Both the position numbers and the translations under genes were made by a program. A DNA stretch of 64,000 nucleotides. It comes from Cyrtodaria siliqua. Lineage: Eukaryota; Mollusca; Bivalvia; Adapedonta; Hiatellidae. The notes below the pieces were generated by a model that worked only from the letters and a program-made list of their open reading frames with translations, did not search any database and was not told the DNA's origin. The DNA lies in the NCBI GenBank assembly GCA_037043455.1, contig JAWPHD010003076.1, positions 124,001 to 188,000 on the forward strand. Reading direction: 5' to 3'. Position 1 is the stretch's first letter. Every line of letters begins with the position of its first letter. Of the stretch, positions 45,370-57,935 are shown in pieces.

Positions 45370-46741
45370 ATTTGTCATACTTCAAAGTTGTAACCATTTA
45401 TTCAAGAAAAAAAAAGCCAAACACACGATTTCATTTTTATTGCGCCAATTTTTCCGTAACGTGCCTCAAACTAGACGTTGTTTACTTTCGTGACGTCATC
45501 GCTCTAACGTCGTTAAAATTAGCGGATTTTTTAATAAAATAAACGTATTTTGTCACTATGTTAATGTTTTATTATATGTAAAATTGCCAAAAAAATACTC
45601 TTACGATTATTTCAGACTTTTACACATAGTGAAAAGCGCAGAAAAGCGATAGGAAGGAAACAATCGGCGGTTTTTAAAACGAATCGGCAACGTTATCGTC
45701 GCCATTTTGTTTTTGTGTATTTGAGTAATGGGGTTCGTCCTATGTTCACGTCTCGAGACGTAGACATGGGCTCATGTCTACGGCGCATTGACCAATGAAA
45801 TCCTGAGAATTTTCTTTGCAGTATGACAATAATACTGTGTACTGAATTAAAATCATAGTTTTAAGTGGGAATTGACCTATAAGAAAATTTAAGGCTACGC
45901 ATATGAACTATATGTATTTGTAAATTTGAAGATATTTGCGATTTGAATCTGAATTTTGTTTTGCCGTTATTTAAACATGTTTTTAATCATAACGTCATAA
46001 ATATGGCTATGTTTGACGTTTTTCATAAAAGTCCCGTTGTACCCAGTTTTCAAAGTTGTTGACATATTTAGAGTGTTAGGCTAGTCATATGTAATTACTT
46101 TTTATATCAAACTGTTCGTCTTGATAAGACCTTTCAACTGATATATAAATTATTTCATTTACAATAAGACCGATTTTTTACCGTGTAATTTTAAGCCTTT
46201 TATCTTTTAAACGACTTTATAAAAAACTGCACAATTTTAATATGTTTTAGAGAATTTAATTTCCTATCCGAATATAAAATAAAATTTGCTAGTCATCGGA
46301 ATATTTTTTTCAGTATTCTTGTTTTATTAACCATAATACCCTTACGAAGAAGGCGTCTCTGTCGACGTCGCGTCGTAAATATAATATGTGTACGACTAAC
46401 GACGTTGACGCAAACATTGGAAACAAACACTGGTACCCTAAATGAAAATGATAAATACTGCTCCGTATTTTCTACTTCTTTTTCCGTCCGTTTTTTTTCT
46501 CTTCTTTTCTGGAGTTTATGTGAAAACTCTAAATTTATTTATTTTCATGCATCATGTCTAATTCGCTCGAATCTCAAATTACCGCAATAACTATGGTCAT
46601 GTATTTGGTATACCTCTAGGATAAAACAATAAGTTCAAGTTCATTTAAAAGTGTGTTTAATGTATATACAATTACCAGGCAGCCGTCAATCATGCTAAAT
46701 ACCATAAGATATATGTGTTGTTATTAAACATGTAAACTTTT

Positions 46742-46961
46742 TTTATCCTACTCTGTATCATTACAGCGTATGTTTTCATGAACTGTTTATCCTACTCTGT
46801 ATCATTACAGCGTATGTTTTCATGAACTGTTTATCCTACTCTGTATCATTACAGCGTATGTTTTCATGAACTGTTTATCCTACTCTGTATCATTACAGCG
46901 TATGTTTTCATGAACTGTTTATCCTACTCTGTATCATTACAGCGTATGTTTTCATGAACTG
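46742..46961. repeat. 44-bp tandem repeat, 5 near-identical copies
   Basis: The unit is TTTATCCTACTCTGTATCAT, TACAGCGTATG, then TTTTCATGAACTG. Copies start at 46742, 46786, 46830, 46874 and 46918. They look identical, so the expansion is recent. Confidence 0.95.
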
Positions 46962-47414
46962 TTTGTCCGCTTTCTCATAATTAGAGACTTCTAATCGTTT
47001 GATTATTTATCAAAGCTTTTTTTAATAAAAAGTGTAGTGTCAGTCACACAACAAATAAAGGATAATGTATTACAGTGTATAACATAGTACTATACTTCAC
47101 ATTTCGTTTACGATACACAGAATGCTTTGCTTATTATGCTTTTTGCTAACTGAAACAAAATTAAAATAAGCAGACGCTGCTTTATCAGAGGAACTGGAAT
47201 TCATGTGTATACTCATTACAAAGAGTACATGATAATAACGTTTTAATGGGACACAAGACAATTTACAATAATTATTTTCACCTCGATTTATCAATTCAGT
47301 ATCAGTTTGACGTTATATCTGCTGGCATATATTAATATAATACAATTTGGAGTTTTCATTATTTCTTCGTTATTCAACCGCAGCCTAAAAATATTATCGC
47401 TATCCTATAATCTA

Positions 47415-47612
47415 CGGTGTCCTGTTAGGGCCATGTTACCATCGCATCTTACCATCGATGGTAAGATGTGATGGTCGATGGTAAGATGCGATGGTCGATG
47501 GTCCATCGCATCTTACCATCGACCATCGCATCTTACCATCGCATCTTACCATCGATCTAGGTCGATGCTCGATGGTAAGGTGCGATGGTAAGTTGGCCCT
47601 AACAGGACACCG
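47415..47612. mobile_element. MITE, 198 bp, with TA target duplication
   Basis: The ends CGGTGTCCTGTTAGGGCCA and TGGCCCTAACAGGACACCG are perfect inverted copies flanked by TA on each side. The inside is almost entirely repeats of GATGGTAAGATGCGATGG on both strands, so the whole element can fold. It lies within the 3.3 kb long-TIR element. Confidence 0.88.
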
Positions 47613-49204
47613 TAATAATCAGCAATTAGTAGTAAAAAAAAACTATTTACTTTGACATGAACTAATCAATAATTATTTATAATGATTTGCAGATATGCAG
47701 GTTATGTAGAAAAACTAACGGGATGCCACGAGTTTAAAACATCAAAATTGCCGAGTGTCCCTTTAAGTTATAAATTAAGCATTTTTTAACACAAATTCAC
47801 ATTAATGTACAACATTAAGAGTTTGGAAACGAGTTATCATCCAATAAAACATTGTACAAACACACAACAATAAACCAGATCAGGCTTTTGTTTAAGAGCC
47901 GTTATGTCGTCAATATTTGTTGAATAGAGAAAACAATTACAGTCTGTTTCACATCGATCTAATGTTTCTTCCAGCTGAAACTGGAATTCCATATGCTGAC
48001 CTGGTGTTGCTGTGGTGTTGTTACTCAGATGTTAAGAGTTATTATCTTTTCATCCGCAGTCGCCTTGAGACAAGTTTTTTCGATAAATGGACCAATATGT
48101 CTTTCCTGTTTTTTAATAGTCTTAAAGCTAATGGCTGGTATGCCATAAATGCACTTATGCAATTTAAATGCATACTTTAATTATATTCTGCTTTCATATT
48201 ATGCATGCGTATATAATGTATAAATACTATTTGTATTACTCATATTAGTATTATATTGTAATGCATGTGTTATACTCTTGTTGACATCTTTGAAACAATA
48301 CATGGATTGGATAGGCGAAACCGCTAGCTTTTGAAAAATCACGAACAACTCATTACTGTCTGTTTTCACGTACATATATTTAATCACATATATGTATTAT
48401 AAGTTATATTGACGAATTGCTAAAAACCTTCAGCAATTTATATTGAGTAACATGTACAGTCCATCTAGACTGTAACTATAAATAATAAACGAAGAGGTAA
48501 TTATCACAAAATAATTGTTAATACATCACCAACATGTACAATGTACCTTTAATACAAATACCGTCGACGTCGACGTTATTTTCATGACGCGACGTCTTTT
48601 TCGAAGGGTATTATGGTTAATAAAACAAGAATACTGAAAAAAATATTCCGATGACTAGCAAATTTTATTTTATACACCGATAGGAAATTAAATTCCTTGA
48701 AACATATTGAAATTGTGCATTTTTTTATGAAGCCGTTTAAAAGATAAAAGGCTTTAACTTTGTTTTTTCTTAAAATTTCACGGTAAAAAATCGGTGAAAG
48801 GAAAAGGAAATTATATAAATATTATTTTATGTCTTATTGTAAATGAAATAATTTATATATCAATTGAAAGGTCTCATCGAGACGAACAGTTTGATATATA
48901 TTACATGTAACTAGCCTAACACTCAAAAAATGTCAAAAACTTTGAAAACTGGGTACAACGGGACTTTTATGAAAAACGTCAAACATAGCCATATCAGAGA
49001 CGTTATTATTAAAAACATGTTTAAATAACGGCAAAACAAAATTCAGATTCAAATCGCAACTATCTTCAAATTTACAAATAGATATAGTTCATATGCGTAG
49101 CCTTAAATTTTCGAATAGGTCAATTCCCCCTTAAAAGCAGTCAAGATATTTGATGAACGCCGAGGTATTTGGTTATTAATACAGAGTTGCGTTTCTTTTT
49201 CCCT

Positions 49205-49265
49205 GTAGTATATAATACCAAAAGAAAGCCTAGAAGGCCACAGAGCAAGTACTTAATGACTTGGG
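49205..49265 (-). repeat. R3 end fragment
   Basis: AAAGCCTAGAAGGCCACAGA then GCAAGTACTTAATGACTTGG, in reversed orientation. Confidence 0.55.
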
Positions 49266-49339
49266 AGCTGTTTGTAAGATAAAGCTGCCGAGAATGCGCT
49301 CTTTAATCTACTTTGATTTATGTCGTCATGTCGTCATTT

Positions 49340-51060
49340 TAGAAGAGAGAATACAAACAAGAACATCTTCTTGTAGATACCTTTCTCCTCTGCTGATATA
49401 GAAAATTGCAAATAAATTCGGAGAACAGTAATTTTTTTCCTCACCAAATTAACTAACACGACCGTCCGACTCAAGGAAGGTAAAATTCGTTTACATTTAG
49501 AAACTCGAGAAATGAAATAATTGTATTATGTAAATAGATAAATTTAAACTGTAGTCAATCAGAAAAAAGTACTTTTTTCACCAAATTAACTAAAAACACC
49601 GTAATCGCTAAAAATATACCAGATCTGCGTTCCAATTTAAAGTTAATCGGGAAGGTGTATTAAAATTATGGAAACAGGAATGTTTGGATCAGAAAAACCT
49701 AAGTTCAGCTTGTTCATTGTTTGTTGGAGCATTAAAGTAGTATGTTCATAGCATGTTGGAAGAATATCATTAGGCTTTTCCCACCTCATTCCTGCCCCAC
49801 TCCCTTAACCCCTTCCCCGACCCAAACTCCCCCCCCCCCACCCCTACCACCACCCCACCCCCTCCATCTGCCACAAAGATTAAGTTGTACATTACGAAAA
49901 ACGTATTTTTTTTAAAGAAAATGTATTTGTTTCGGCAAATTAAAAGCGAGAATTAAAGGAATAACATGTTCGTGTAGATACGTCTCTCTTCTATCGATTA
50001 GTACAACTTCAATAAAGTTGGTGAGATGTACTCTTTGTTTCACCAAATTAGCTGGCATGGCCATCCGACTCTAAGACGGAAACATGCATTTATATTAAGA
50101 AATGTAATCGGGTACACAAGCAATGAAATAATTGATTTAAAATTAAGGTCCAAGCAGTTCAGACTAAACAAATTATGCAGTCATGCTCTGGGTTTATGTT
50201 AGAGCGTCCACTTTCCTATGTAATGAACAAAATAGGTACGTACGCCAGTAAAATAAATCATAATGGCGGCAATATACGTCGCGGAGTTAATTTTCTGAAT
50301 ACGAAAAAATAGCGAAAAACTGAAATTTTAACAGCGAGAATGCATTTTTTGTTCTAAAAATGTTCAATGAAGTGTTTATTATTTAAAAAAAAAAGGAAAA
50401 AAGTCTATCAGAAAGAAGAAGTATGATTTTTTCACAAAATTAACTAAAAACACCATAATAGCTGAAATATGCCGGATCAGCGTTCCAAATTACTGTTCAT
50501 TTATATTAAAAAAATAAAATAAAATTACGAAATAATATTTAAGATATAAACTATTTTAAAATTGTTCAGTATTTGTTATATTACTGAATTAATGTGTTCA
50601 CAGCATTTCTGGTGGAAACCATTACGCTAGTATACCCCCATCCCATACATTACATTTATTATGTATCGAAATAAACAAGTTCAAGAAAAAACGCAGAAAA
50701 AAACTTATGTTTTTGCCAAATTAACTAACCAGCGTCATCGTCAGTCTCAAAGACTGCAAAAAATCACATACATTTGAAACGGGAACACGAGAACTCATAT
50801 AACTACATGTATATTATATATGAATAGAATGTATTTGCCAGTGCATTCCAGACTATGTGTATGATCTAAGCATGGACTGCATTAATGCCAGTGTGTCTTG
50901 TTTTTGACAAATAAAATTGCAACTGTGCGTCAGTAAATAGAAATTAACATTGCGGTAATACGAGTTTCGGAGTTCATTTACTCAAACAGAAAAAAAGCGT
51001 GAACAACTAATATAAGTTTAACAGGCAGAAAGTTTTATTCTTTTAAATGTTCATCTAAAA
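49340..51060 (+). repeat. Old diverged direct repeats (CACCAAATTAACTAA family)
   Basis: A motif close to CACCAAATTAACTAA recurs near 49440, 49579, 50040, 50433 and 50718. It is followed by similar context, such as CCGTCCGACTC or CACCGTAATCGCTAAAAATA, then an ACATTTAGAAAC-type stretch. The spacing is irregular (140-460 bp). This looks like an ancient tandem array of a composite unit. No coding sequence. Confidence 0.5.
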
Positions 51061-51064
51061 CTAA

Positions 51065-51725
51065 TGGAGGGTTAGTTAACGCAAGGTTAGTGTGTATCCC
51101 TTTAACCAAGTAAATACTCGACTGACGAGTAACAGACACACAATATAGTGTATTACGTGTGTAAATGTGCGGATCTGTAATCGTTATTTAAATATTGAAA
51201 TGTGTGTACTCATAACTATAGGGCATATACAGTTAACACTAAATATTTTCCCATCGATTTGTTTTTGTTTATCTTAATGATGGTTGCATATATTTTCTCC
51301 CAGAACGCACAGTCATGCTAGTATATTAACAGTACTAACGAATATACACATATGAGTCGCACATCCCCCACCCCTGCCTGCTAAAAATCTAAAACATTTT
51401 GAGCCCCACCACCAACTAATCTCAGATCATGTATCCGCCTCTGACATTATATTGTGTCAACATCTAGGCCGACCATAACAAATGTTGACTTAATTGCCGT
51501 TTTCCTTTCTGCCTCGAAAGCGGGCACTAGCAGAATACTCACATGCAGAATGGTAGGAACCAATCAAATGTTATTCCGTAGTAGTTTCGCATACTATTTT
51601 TGAAATATGTTAACATAATACGGTTTAAACAAAGTGTGCCTTATATGAATCTTGAACCATAAACCTGCAGGTCAGTAGATAAACAGGAGACAACTTTCTA
51701 ACCATATGATCTGCAATCTGATTGA
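51065..51725. other. Unassigned intergenic region
   Basis: No gene or clear repeat recognised. Confidence 0.3.
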
Positions 51726-51730
51726 CTCAA

Positions 51731-51981
51731 GAGGCGTCCTTAGCCAAGTGTTTAGAGCCTCTGACTTGAAATCACTTGCCTCTCACCGCTGTGGATTCGA
51801 TTCCTCTATGTGAGGAATCTATCCAGCTGACTTGCGGGACGTCGGCGGTTCTATCCAAGTGCCTGACCGTGCACGAACATTTCCCGGAGGGGCACCTGTG
51901 GCCTTCCGCCACCAATGGAAGCTTGAAAGTCGCCATATGACCTTAGCTGTTGGTACGACTATCAAATCCAATTCAATTCAA
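51731..51981 (+). mobile_element. tRNA-derived SINE
   Basis: A tRNA-Ser-like head (GAGGCGTCCTTAGCCAAGTG, TGACTTGAAATCA, B box GGATTCGATTCCTC) is followed by a body ending GTCGCCATATGACC, TGTTGGTACGACTAT and the tail CCAATTCAATTCAA. Possible short target duplication: ATTGACTC / ATTGGCTC. Confidence 0.8.
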
Positions 51982-52288
51982 CTAATTGGCTCCTAACATT
52001 CTGCATGTCAGCGATCTCCTGACTAAAATGTGTATGTTTTTAAAACGTACAAAAAGTAATGAGAATTTCCTTTTTTTTTCTAAAATTTGCTTTTATAATC
52101 TGGAATTTGTATTAAGAAATGTTTTCAACAGTTGAAAACGACTATATTCTGTGAATGCAGCAGGGAAAATTTAACTGTCTATTTTCATCAAATAACATTC
52201 GTTATTTGTGTGTGTTGTTGTTTTTTAAAACACCTTTTTTTAATTTATTAATTTTGAAGAAAAACATGTTTGATCGGAATATATTTCT

Positions 52289-52382
52289 GCACACTGTTGA
52301 ATCCAGGAAACAAGTGGTTTGGTTCACAGCCGGCAGTATAGATGAACCAAACCACCGGTTTTACTGGATTCAGTATTGTGTA
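52289..52382. mobile_element. Small hairpin element, about 94 bp
   Basis: CACACTGTTGAATCCAG, GTGGTTTGGTTCA and their inverted copies TGAACCAAACCAC, CTGGATTCAGTATTGTG. The plus ORF 52155-52397 runs through it and is not a gene. Confidence 0.65.
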
Positions 52383-52520
52383 AGAAATATGTACTGACGG
52401 TCAATGAAAACGCACCACTGTCTCCATATGTTTATACTGCTAGATTATTCGCAAACCATTTAGAATAAAACTACTGAACCAATATTTTCTATTTTTAATT
52501 ATTGAATCATACCAATACCA

Positions 52521-52848
52521 AGGGGCTGGCGTGGCGCAGTCGGATGGCGCGGCGGATTTGTAACCGGAGGCCCCGGGTTCAATCCTCCGTGGTGCCACTG
52601 AGTTCCGTCGGTGTGTTCTTGGGCAAGACACTTTACCTTAGCCTTTTCCGTCGGATGGGGACGTAAACCGGGCGGTCCCGTGTATCGGTCTATCCTCCGA
52701 GCACGTTAAAGAACCATAGGAATATATTCGATAATAAGAGTAGGGCAGGTTCCCGGATTCCTATGTATCAAGCCCCTCTCTCTGGGGCGGCTCTAAATAA
52801 CCTATACTGTGTTGATGAGCCGTTAAACAACATTCAATTCAATTCAAT
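52521..52848 (+). mobile_element. tRNA-headed SINE with Deu-like domain and 14-bp target duplication
   Basis: The head has A box TGGCGCAGTCGGATGGCGCG and B box GGGTTCAATCC. It is followed by TTCTTGGGCAAGACACTTTA, which matches the conserved Deu domain of DeuSINEs. The body ends GAGCCGTTAAACAAC and a (ATTCA)n tail. It is flanked by perfect TCATACCAATACCA repeats (52507-52520 and 52849-52862), the signature of LINE-driven retroposition and of a fairly young insertion. The minus ORF 52440-52631 is a shadow. Confidence 0.9.
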
Positions 52849-53755
52849 TCATACCAATACCATACTTATCTTTCATGTTTATTGGTAGGCTTTTATGACA
52901 ATAAGTTCCGCAGTTATTTCCTTTGCCATTTAACATTGTTTGCTATGAAAAATCATAAAAATAAAACTGTTCCACTAAATTTCAAGCTCATTAATCTTTC
53001 TCGGAATTAATTCCAATTGGTTTTACTGGCCTATTTATTGTTTGAAGTCTGACAGTATTAGTTTTTGAGAAAATGATTTCTTTGTACGATGTAACTGAAG
53101 AAAGCCGAAATGCACGCGAATATCATGACACCAATATGGAATGCACTAAATCCAGATATGCACGTAACAAGTGGTAAATGTCGACTCATTATATGCATTA
53201 TATCATACCTTTTTCCAAAATACCTCAACTTCAAACTTTTAAAAGGATTTTGTTTTGGTGCTTTTTCATTGGCCGTGAGTATGTTGCAACAAAATTGTAT
53301 AACATTGTAATATTTATAAACCAGCATCAACAATAATCAACTGGAGTGGGTGTTTTCAGAAGAAAAACAGACGTCTCTCCCCCTAGCCCTCCCCTTGCAC
53401 AACCTTGTTAAGATGTGTTTGGTGTTGGATATGATACGTTTTTGTCATCCGGGACCTCGACCGTTGACCTAAAAATCAAAACGTTCATCCTCTTTCCACT
53501 GGATGTCACCGATGAAGTGTCATGATATTTGCTTTAGGGTTAGAGAAATAACGGTGTGGGCAAAAACGTTTCATTTTCCTGTCATGGTAGCTTCACAATC
53601 AGATATGCACAACTGATGCTTCGTACAAAGTTTCGTCAAATGCCAACACGTAGCGCAGACAAGATGTGTTATGAACAGACGGGTGGATGGAAAGGTCAAA
53701 AACAATCAGTCTCACCTACCACTTTGTGGTGCAAGACATAACAATAAAGACAATA

Positions 53756-54232
53756 TAGTTCAGAATTTAGTTCAAATTAATTCTGTATTATATAAACAAT
53801 TGAGAGAACATAAACATCAGCAGTGGCGTACATGGCGTCTTCTAAAAATTTAAGTTTAGTAATCATTAAATACATAGAATACGTTAGCATAAATGGAGCA
53901 GAGTATTCAATTTAATCAAGGTGGTGGGAGGGGAGAGTATCAGGTTGATGGGAACCGAACAAATTTAATTGTTGTTTAACGGCTCATAATATAGAATTTA
54001 GTTCAGATTTATAATTTATTATATAAAGAATTGAGAGAACAGAAACATCAGCATTGACTCTGGTCAGTGGCGTACATGGCGACTCCTTCCATCTGACGTG
54101 TAGTCTGAAAAAAAAAGTTATAATCATTAAATACATACAGTCGAGCAGAGTATTCAATTTAATCAAGGTGGTGGGAGGGGAGAGAGTCGGTTGGTGGGAA
54201 CCGAACACATTTAATTGTTGTTTAACGGCTCA
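53756..54232 (+). repeat. Tandem duplication, about 235-240 bp, two copies
   Basis: Copies at about 53756-53989 and 53990-54232 share ATTGAGAGAACA, CAGTGGCGTACATGGCG, AATCATTAAATACATA, GGTGGTGGGAGGGGAGAG and TTTAATTGTTGTTTAACGGC. Confidence 0.85.
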
Positions 54233-54545
54233 CCAACACATTGTTCAGGTTATTTCGAGCCACTCCAGAGAGAGGGGAAGAATAAATAGGAATCTAGGAA
54301 CCCTGACCTACTCGTACTATCGATTAGATGCCAATGGTTCTTTAACGTGAGACTCCGATACACAGGACCACCGGTTTACGTCCCGACGGCAAGGCTAGGG
54401 TGTGTTTCACTCGACGGACGAGGCTAGGCTGTGTTGCCCCAGGACATATCGAAGTAATCAAGTGGTTCCAGTGAGACTCGAATCCGTGTTCACTGTATTC
54501 CATGCCGAGCGTGCCATCCACTGGACCACCACGTCCAATGGCAAA
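54225..54545 (-). mobile_element. tRNA-derived SINE, minus orientation
   Basis: On the minus strand: head TGGACGTGGTGGTCCAGTGG, B box GGATTCGAGTCTC, body with GGGACGTAAACCGGTGG and TTAAAGAACCATTGG, ending at the GAGCCGTTAAACAACAATT tail. It shares its body and tail with 52521-52848. Confidence 0.8.
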
Positions 54546-54559
54546 CATTGAGTAAATGG

Positions 54560-55465
54560 CAACATCAAATAATTAGTCAATAACACACAGTCACGAATGT
54601 AAGATTCTGTTTATCACATAACCCACCTAGGACGTGATAGTTTCACTTTAGTGTTGTCAATCTTCCTTATATACGGCGGCAATTTGTAAGGCAAATCATG
54701 ACGTCGTTTTGTTGTTTACACGACGTCGCTATGTTACGCGGTTGTAAATGCGTTCGCCTTACAAATAATGCGAGACCCGTAACCAAATTTAACATTACTA
54801 ACGTTCATTTTATGAAGTAGGCTTTCAAATAATGATAAATAATTAAGGCGTCTGAACGTACCGTATGATATACCATGAAAACAATTGGTATTAACAGTTT
54901 TAACGTATACAAACACAGTGATTCGGTCCCCATTTGCATCTGTAATACACTAGTGTATTATGAGAAATAAGTCATGGCTTTCCTGCACTCCCAGACGCCA
55001 TGTTATGTGATAAATATTGTTTTTGTATAAAACGGTTCCCACCTCAGTATGACATTTAATACGGCTGTACTCTCTGTCGTCAGCTTCAGTTCACACTTAG
55101 AGCTGCTCAAGTGCACGATTCACATGTGGGACCTCTCTGAAAAACAACATCAATGTCAGTTGTAAAGTGTCAGTTATTAAGTACAGAAATGGTTCAGGAA
55201 TCACATCATGTAGGCACCATACCTGAACATATCCAAAAATCATGCGATAATAGTAACTGTTTTATACTGTTAAACATACGTTATACACCGATTACTAAAA
55301 ATATCTGAGTATTCTGAAAACACTGAACTGCAATGGCATCTTCGAATTGATCAGAATTAATAATTCCATAGAACTTTCTATCATTAATTTAAAAATTCAA
55401 ATTATTCAGTACACACCACTTTAGATCGTACATAGACCTATTTCGGAAGTGTCTAGATATTTCCA
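54560..55465. other. Unassigned intergenic region
   Basis: No exon or repeat family recognised. Confidence 0.3.
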
Positions 55466-55469
55466 TCTC

Positions 55470-57826
55470 ACCCTAGCAAGCCAAGTAATATTGGAAATTA
55501 TTGAAACATTACATGAAGACGAATAAAAACTCCGAAGTTGTACCACCTCTGGCATCTATATTAGATAATGGAGACATTGTATATTTATTCAGAGATAAAG
55601 AAAAGGCAGACTGTTTAAATGATTATTTTGCTTCCATTTCCTCTGTTGATGAAACAAATGCTCAATTACCGCAGTTTAATTTGTTAACTTATTCAAAACT
55701 AGATGAGATTGTAATTCAAGAATCAGAAATAATTGATATCATTAATATTTTGGTAGTAAACAAAGCTAGTGGAGAGGATGAAATAAGTCAAAGAATGCTT
55801 AAGTAAACCGTTTTTACTATATCAAAACCATTGTCTATACTGTTTAACCGTTCTTTAAATGAAGGCGTATATCCCGAGTTATGGAAAACTGCAACTGTTA
55901 TACCATTGTTCAAAGAAGGTGATTCAAATTCGCCCAGTAATTACAGAACAATTGCATTACTTAGTTGTGTAGGAAAGATTATGGATCGAATAATTTTTAA
56001 ACATGTCTTTAATTTTTTAATTTTCAATGATTTACTTTTTGCGAATCAATTCGGATTTCGACCAGGTCATTCTACAGTTTATCAACTCCTAGATATTTAC
56101 CATCATATTTGTCAAACAATCGATGCGAAACAGCTCATGTGTATAGTCTTTGCCGATATTTCCAAAGCATTTGATCGCGTTTGGAGAAAAGCACTACTAT
56201 TTACACTCAAACTAAATGGTATAGATGTCAAACTGTTGCTATGGATCGCAGATTATCTTTCTAATCGATCTCAAAGAGTTCTTATAAATACTGCTAAATC
56301 AGATTCGAAATTAACTTTAGCCGGTGTGCCCCAAGGTTCTGTTCTTGGGCCTCTTTTCTTTTTAATATATATAAATGACATTGCTGATAATATGCTAAGC
56401 ATAACTAGACTATTTGCTGACGACAGCTCGCTTTCAGTTTCGACATCAAATATAGATGATATGGAAGGTATTTTAAATCATGATTTACACATAATGTCAG
56501 AATGGGTTAAAACATGGTTAGTTACGTTTAATCCAAACAAAACTGAAGTATTATTCATATCAGCATCGAAAAATGTTCGAAAACCAAATTTATTTTTCAA
56601 TAATGTGCAGTTAGAATTTGTAGAACATCACAAACGTTTGGCATTAACTTTAAGTAATGATGGTAAATGACATGAACACATTAATAATATTTTATCTTCA
56701 GCATCAAAGGTTTTAGGTTTGATGAGATTCCATAAGTATAAAATTGGACGGAAAACAATAAACCAAATATATATTTCATATATGCGGCCGATATTAGAGT
56801 ATGCTTCTATTGTCTGGGATGGATGCACAGTTTATGAAAAAAAAACTTTAGAAAAGTTACAATATGAAGCTGCAAGAATTGTTACAGGATTAACTAGGTC
56901 CGTTTCAATTAATAAGTTAATTTCTGAAATTGGTTGGCTACAGACGTGTTTTTCAAAAACTTATCACGGTATATAAAGCAAAAAACAGTATGTTACCAAA
57001 TTCAATAGCTCAATTATTTCCGCCCTTCGTCAGAGATGTAAACGATTATAATTTAAGAAACATGAATGACTATGTCACTCCAATAAGGAGAACGGAGTTA
57101 TTTTCAAAATCATTCATACCATCATCGCTAAGCCTTTGGAATGATTTACCCATACGTATTAAGGAATCATTATCATTAAACACATTTAAACGCTCTCTTC
57201 TTAGGACGTTCCAATGCCCCACTGTTCCAAAATACTACTTATGTGGCTCAAGATATCTTTCAATCATTCATGCTCGCTTAAGAAATGCATGTAGCGATCT
57301 AAATCATGACTTGTATTTAAATCATTTGCGCTTATCATCAAGTTGTGACTGTGGAGATCAAAGAGAGGACGTCGAACACTACTTATTTAAGTGTTGTCGA
57401 TATAATGAACAAAGGCGTACGCTCTTTATTTCGACACGACCGTTCCATCCGTTAAGTGTTGATAAGTTGTGTTCTGGTAATACAGAGCTGAACGATAGAG
57501 ATAATGAGTTTATAGCAGTTCAAAAATATATTAAACATACCAAGCGTTTTCGATGAAACTCACTTTGTTCACATTTGATCCCTTACGAGACGTCTTTAAC
57601 TGTCTGTCCTTTTCCTCCTCTTCCTTTCTCTTTACATATATCTGTTAACTTCAGTAATGCATCTCCTATACTTTTCGTTTAAAATGTTGTATGATTGTAA
57701 AACTGCCATACCATTTATTTTGTAAACAAACTATTTAGGGACGGGCCGTAACTAATGTTGTAGAACTTGTGGCCCAACCCTTTTGCAAACTAATGTAAAT
57801 GTTGCAATAAAATATACCAAAAACCA
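55470..57826 (+). mobile_element. 5'-truncated non-LTR retrotransposon (LINE) with inactivated ORF2
   Basis: The frame begins YWKLLKHYMKTNKNSEVVPP, then a stop at 55804-55806. It continues through RT with WKTATVIPLFKEGD, NYRTIALLSCVGKIMDRII, NQFGFRPGHST, FADISKAFDRVW, GVPQGSVLGPLFFLIYINDI and the catalytic FADDSS. There is a stop at 56668-56670, then the thumb region (YISYMRPILEYASIVWDG) and a frameshift near 56935. The C-terminus has a cysteine/histidine cluster (SSCDCGDQREDVEHYLFKC), ending at 57556. The 3' UTR ends CTTGTGGCCCAACCC and GCAATAAAATATACC. The endonuclease domain is missing. At least two stops and one frameshift make it dead, though the frame is otherwise well kept. Confidence 0.92.
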
Positions 57827-57935
57827 GTTATCGACGTCATCAGCAGGTGCACGAGATGATCATCCGTAACGAAGATTTGTCTCGACTCGGTGGGTAAACA
57901 CACGCATTTCAGCTCTAATTCTCAGTCCATAAAGA

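Larger units (their letters stand above)
45859..49136. mobile_element. 3.3 kb element with terminal inverted repeats over 500 bp
   Basis: The left arm, about 45859-46380, begins TTTTAAGTGGGAATTGACCT. The right arm, about 48565-49136, is its inverted copy with a small extra insertion. Matching words include GGCTACGCATATGAACTATA, AAAGTCCCGTTGTACCCAG and AACCATAATACCCTT. The 2.2 kb interior holds a 5 x 44 bp array and a TA-flanked MITE. No transposase or other long ORF is seen, and no target-site duplication is visible. A foldback-type or deleted long-TIR DNA transposon fits. Confidence 0.8.

Noticed and set aside
45115..45542. ORFs on both strands near 45.2-45.5 kb
   Set aside because: They share the hairpin MITE arms, so the same sequence appears in both directions.
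52440..52631. 63-codon minus ORF with a proline/arginine-rich sequence
   Set aside because: It is the antisense translation of the SINE head at 52521.
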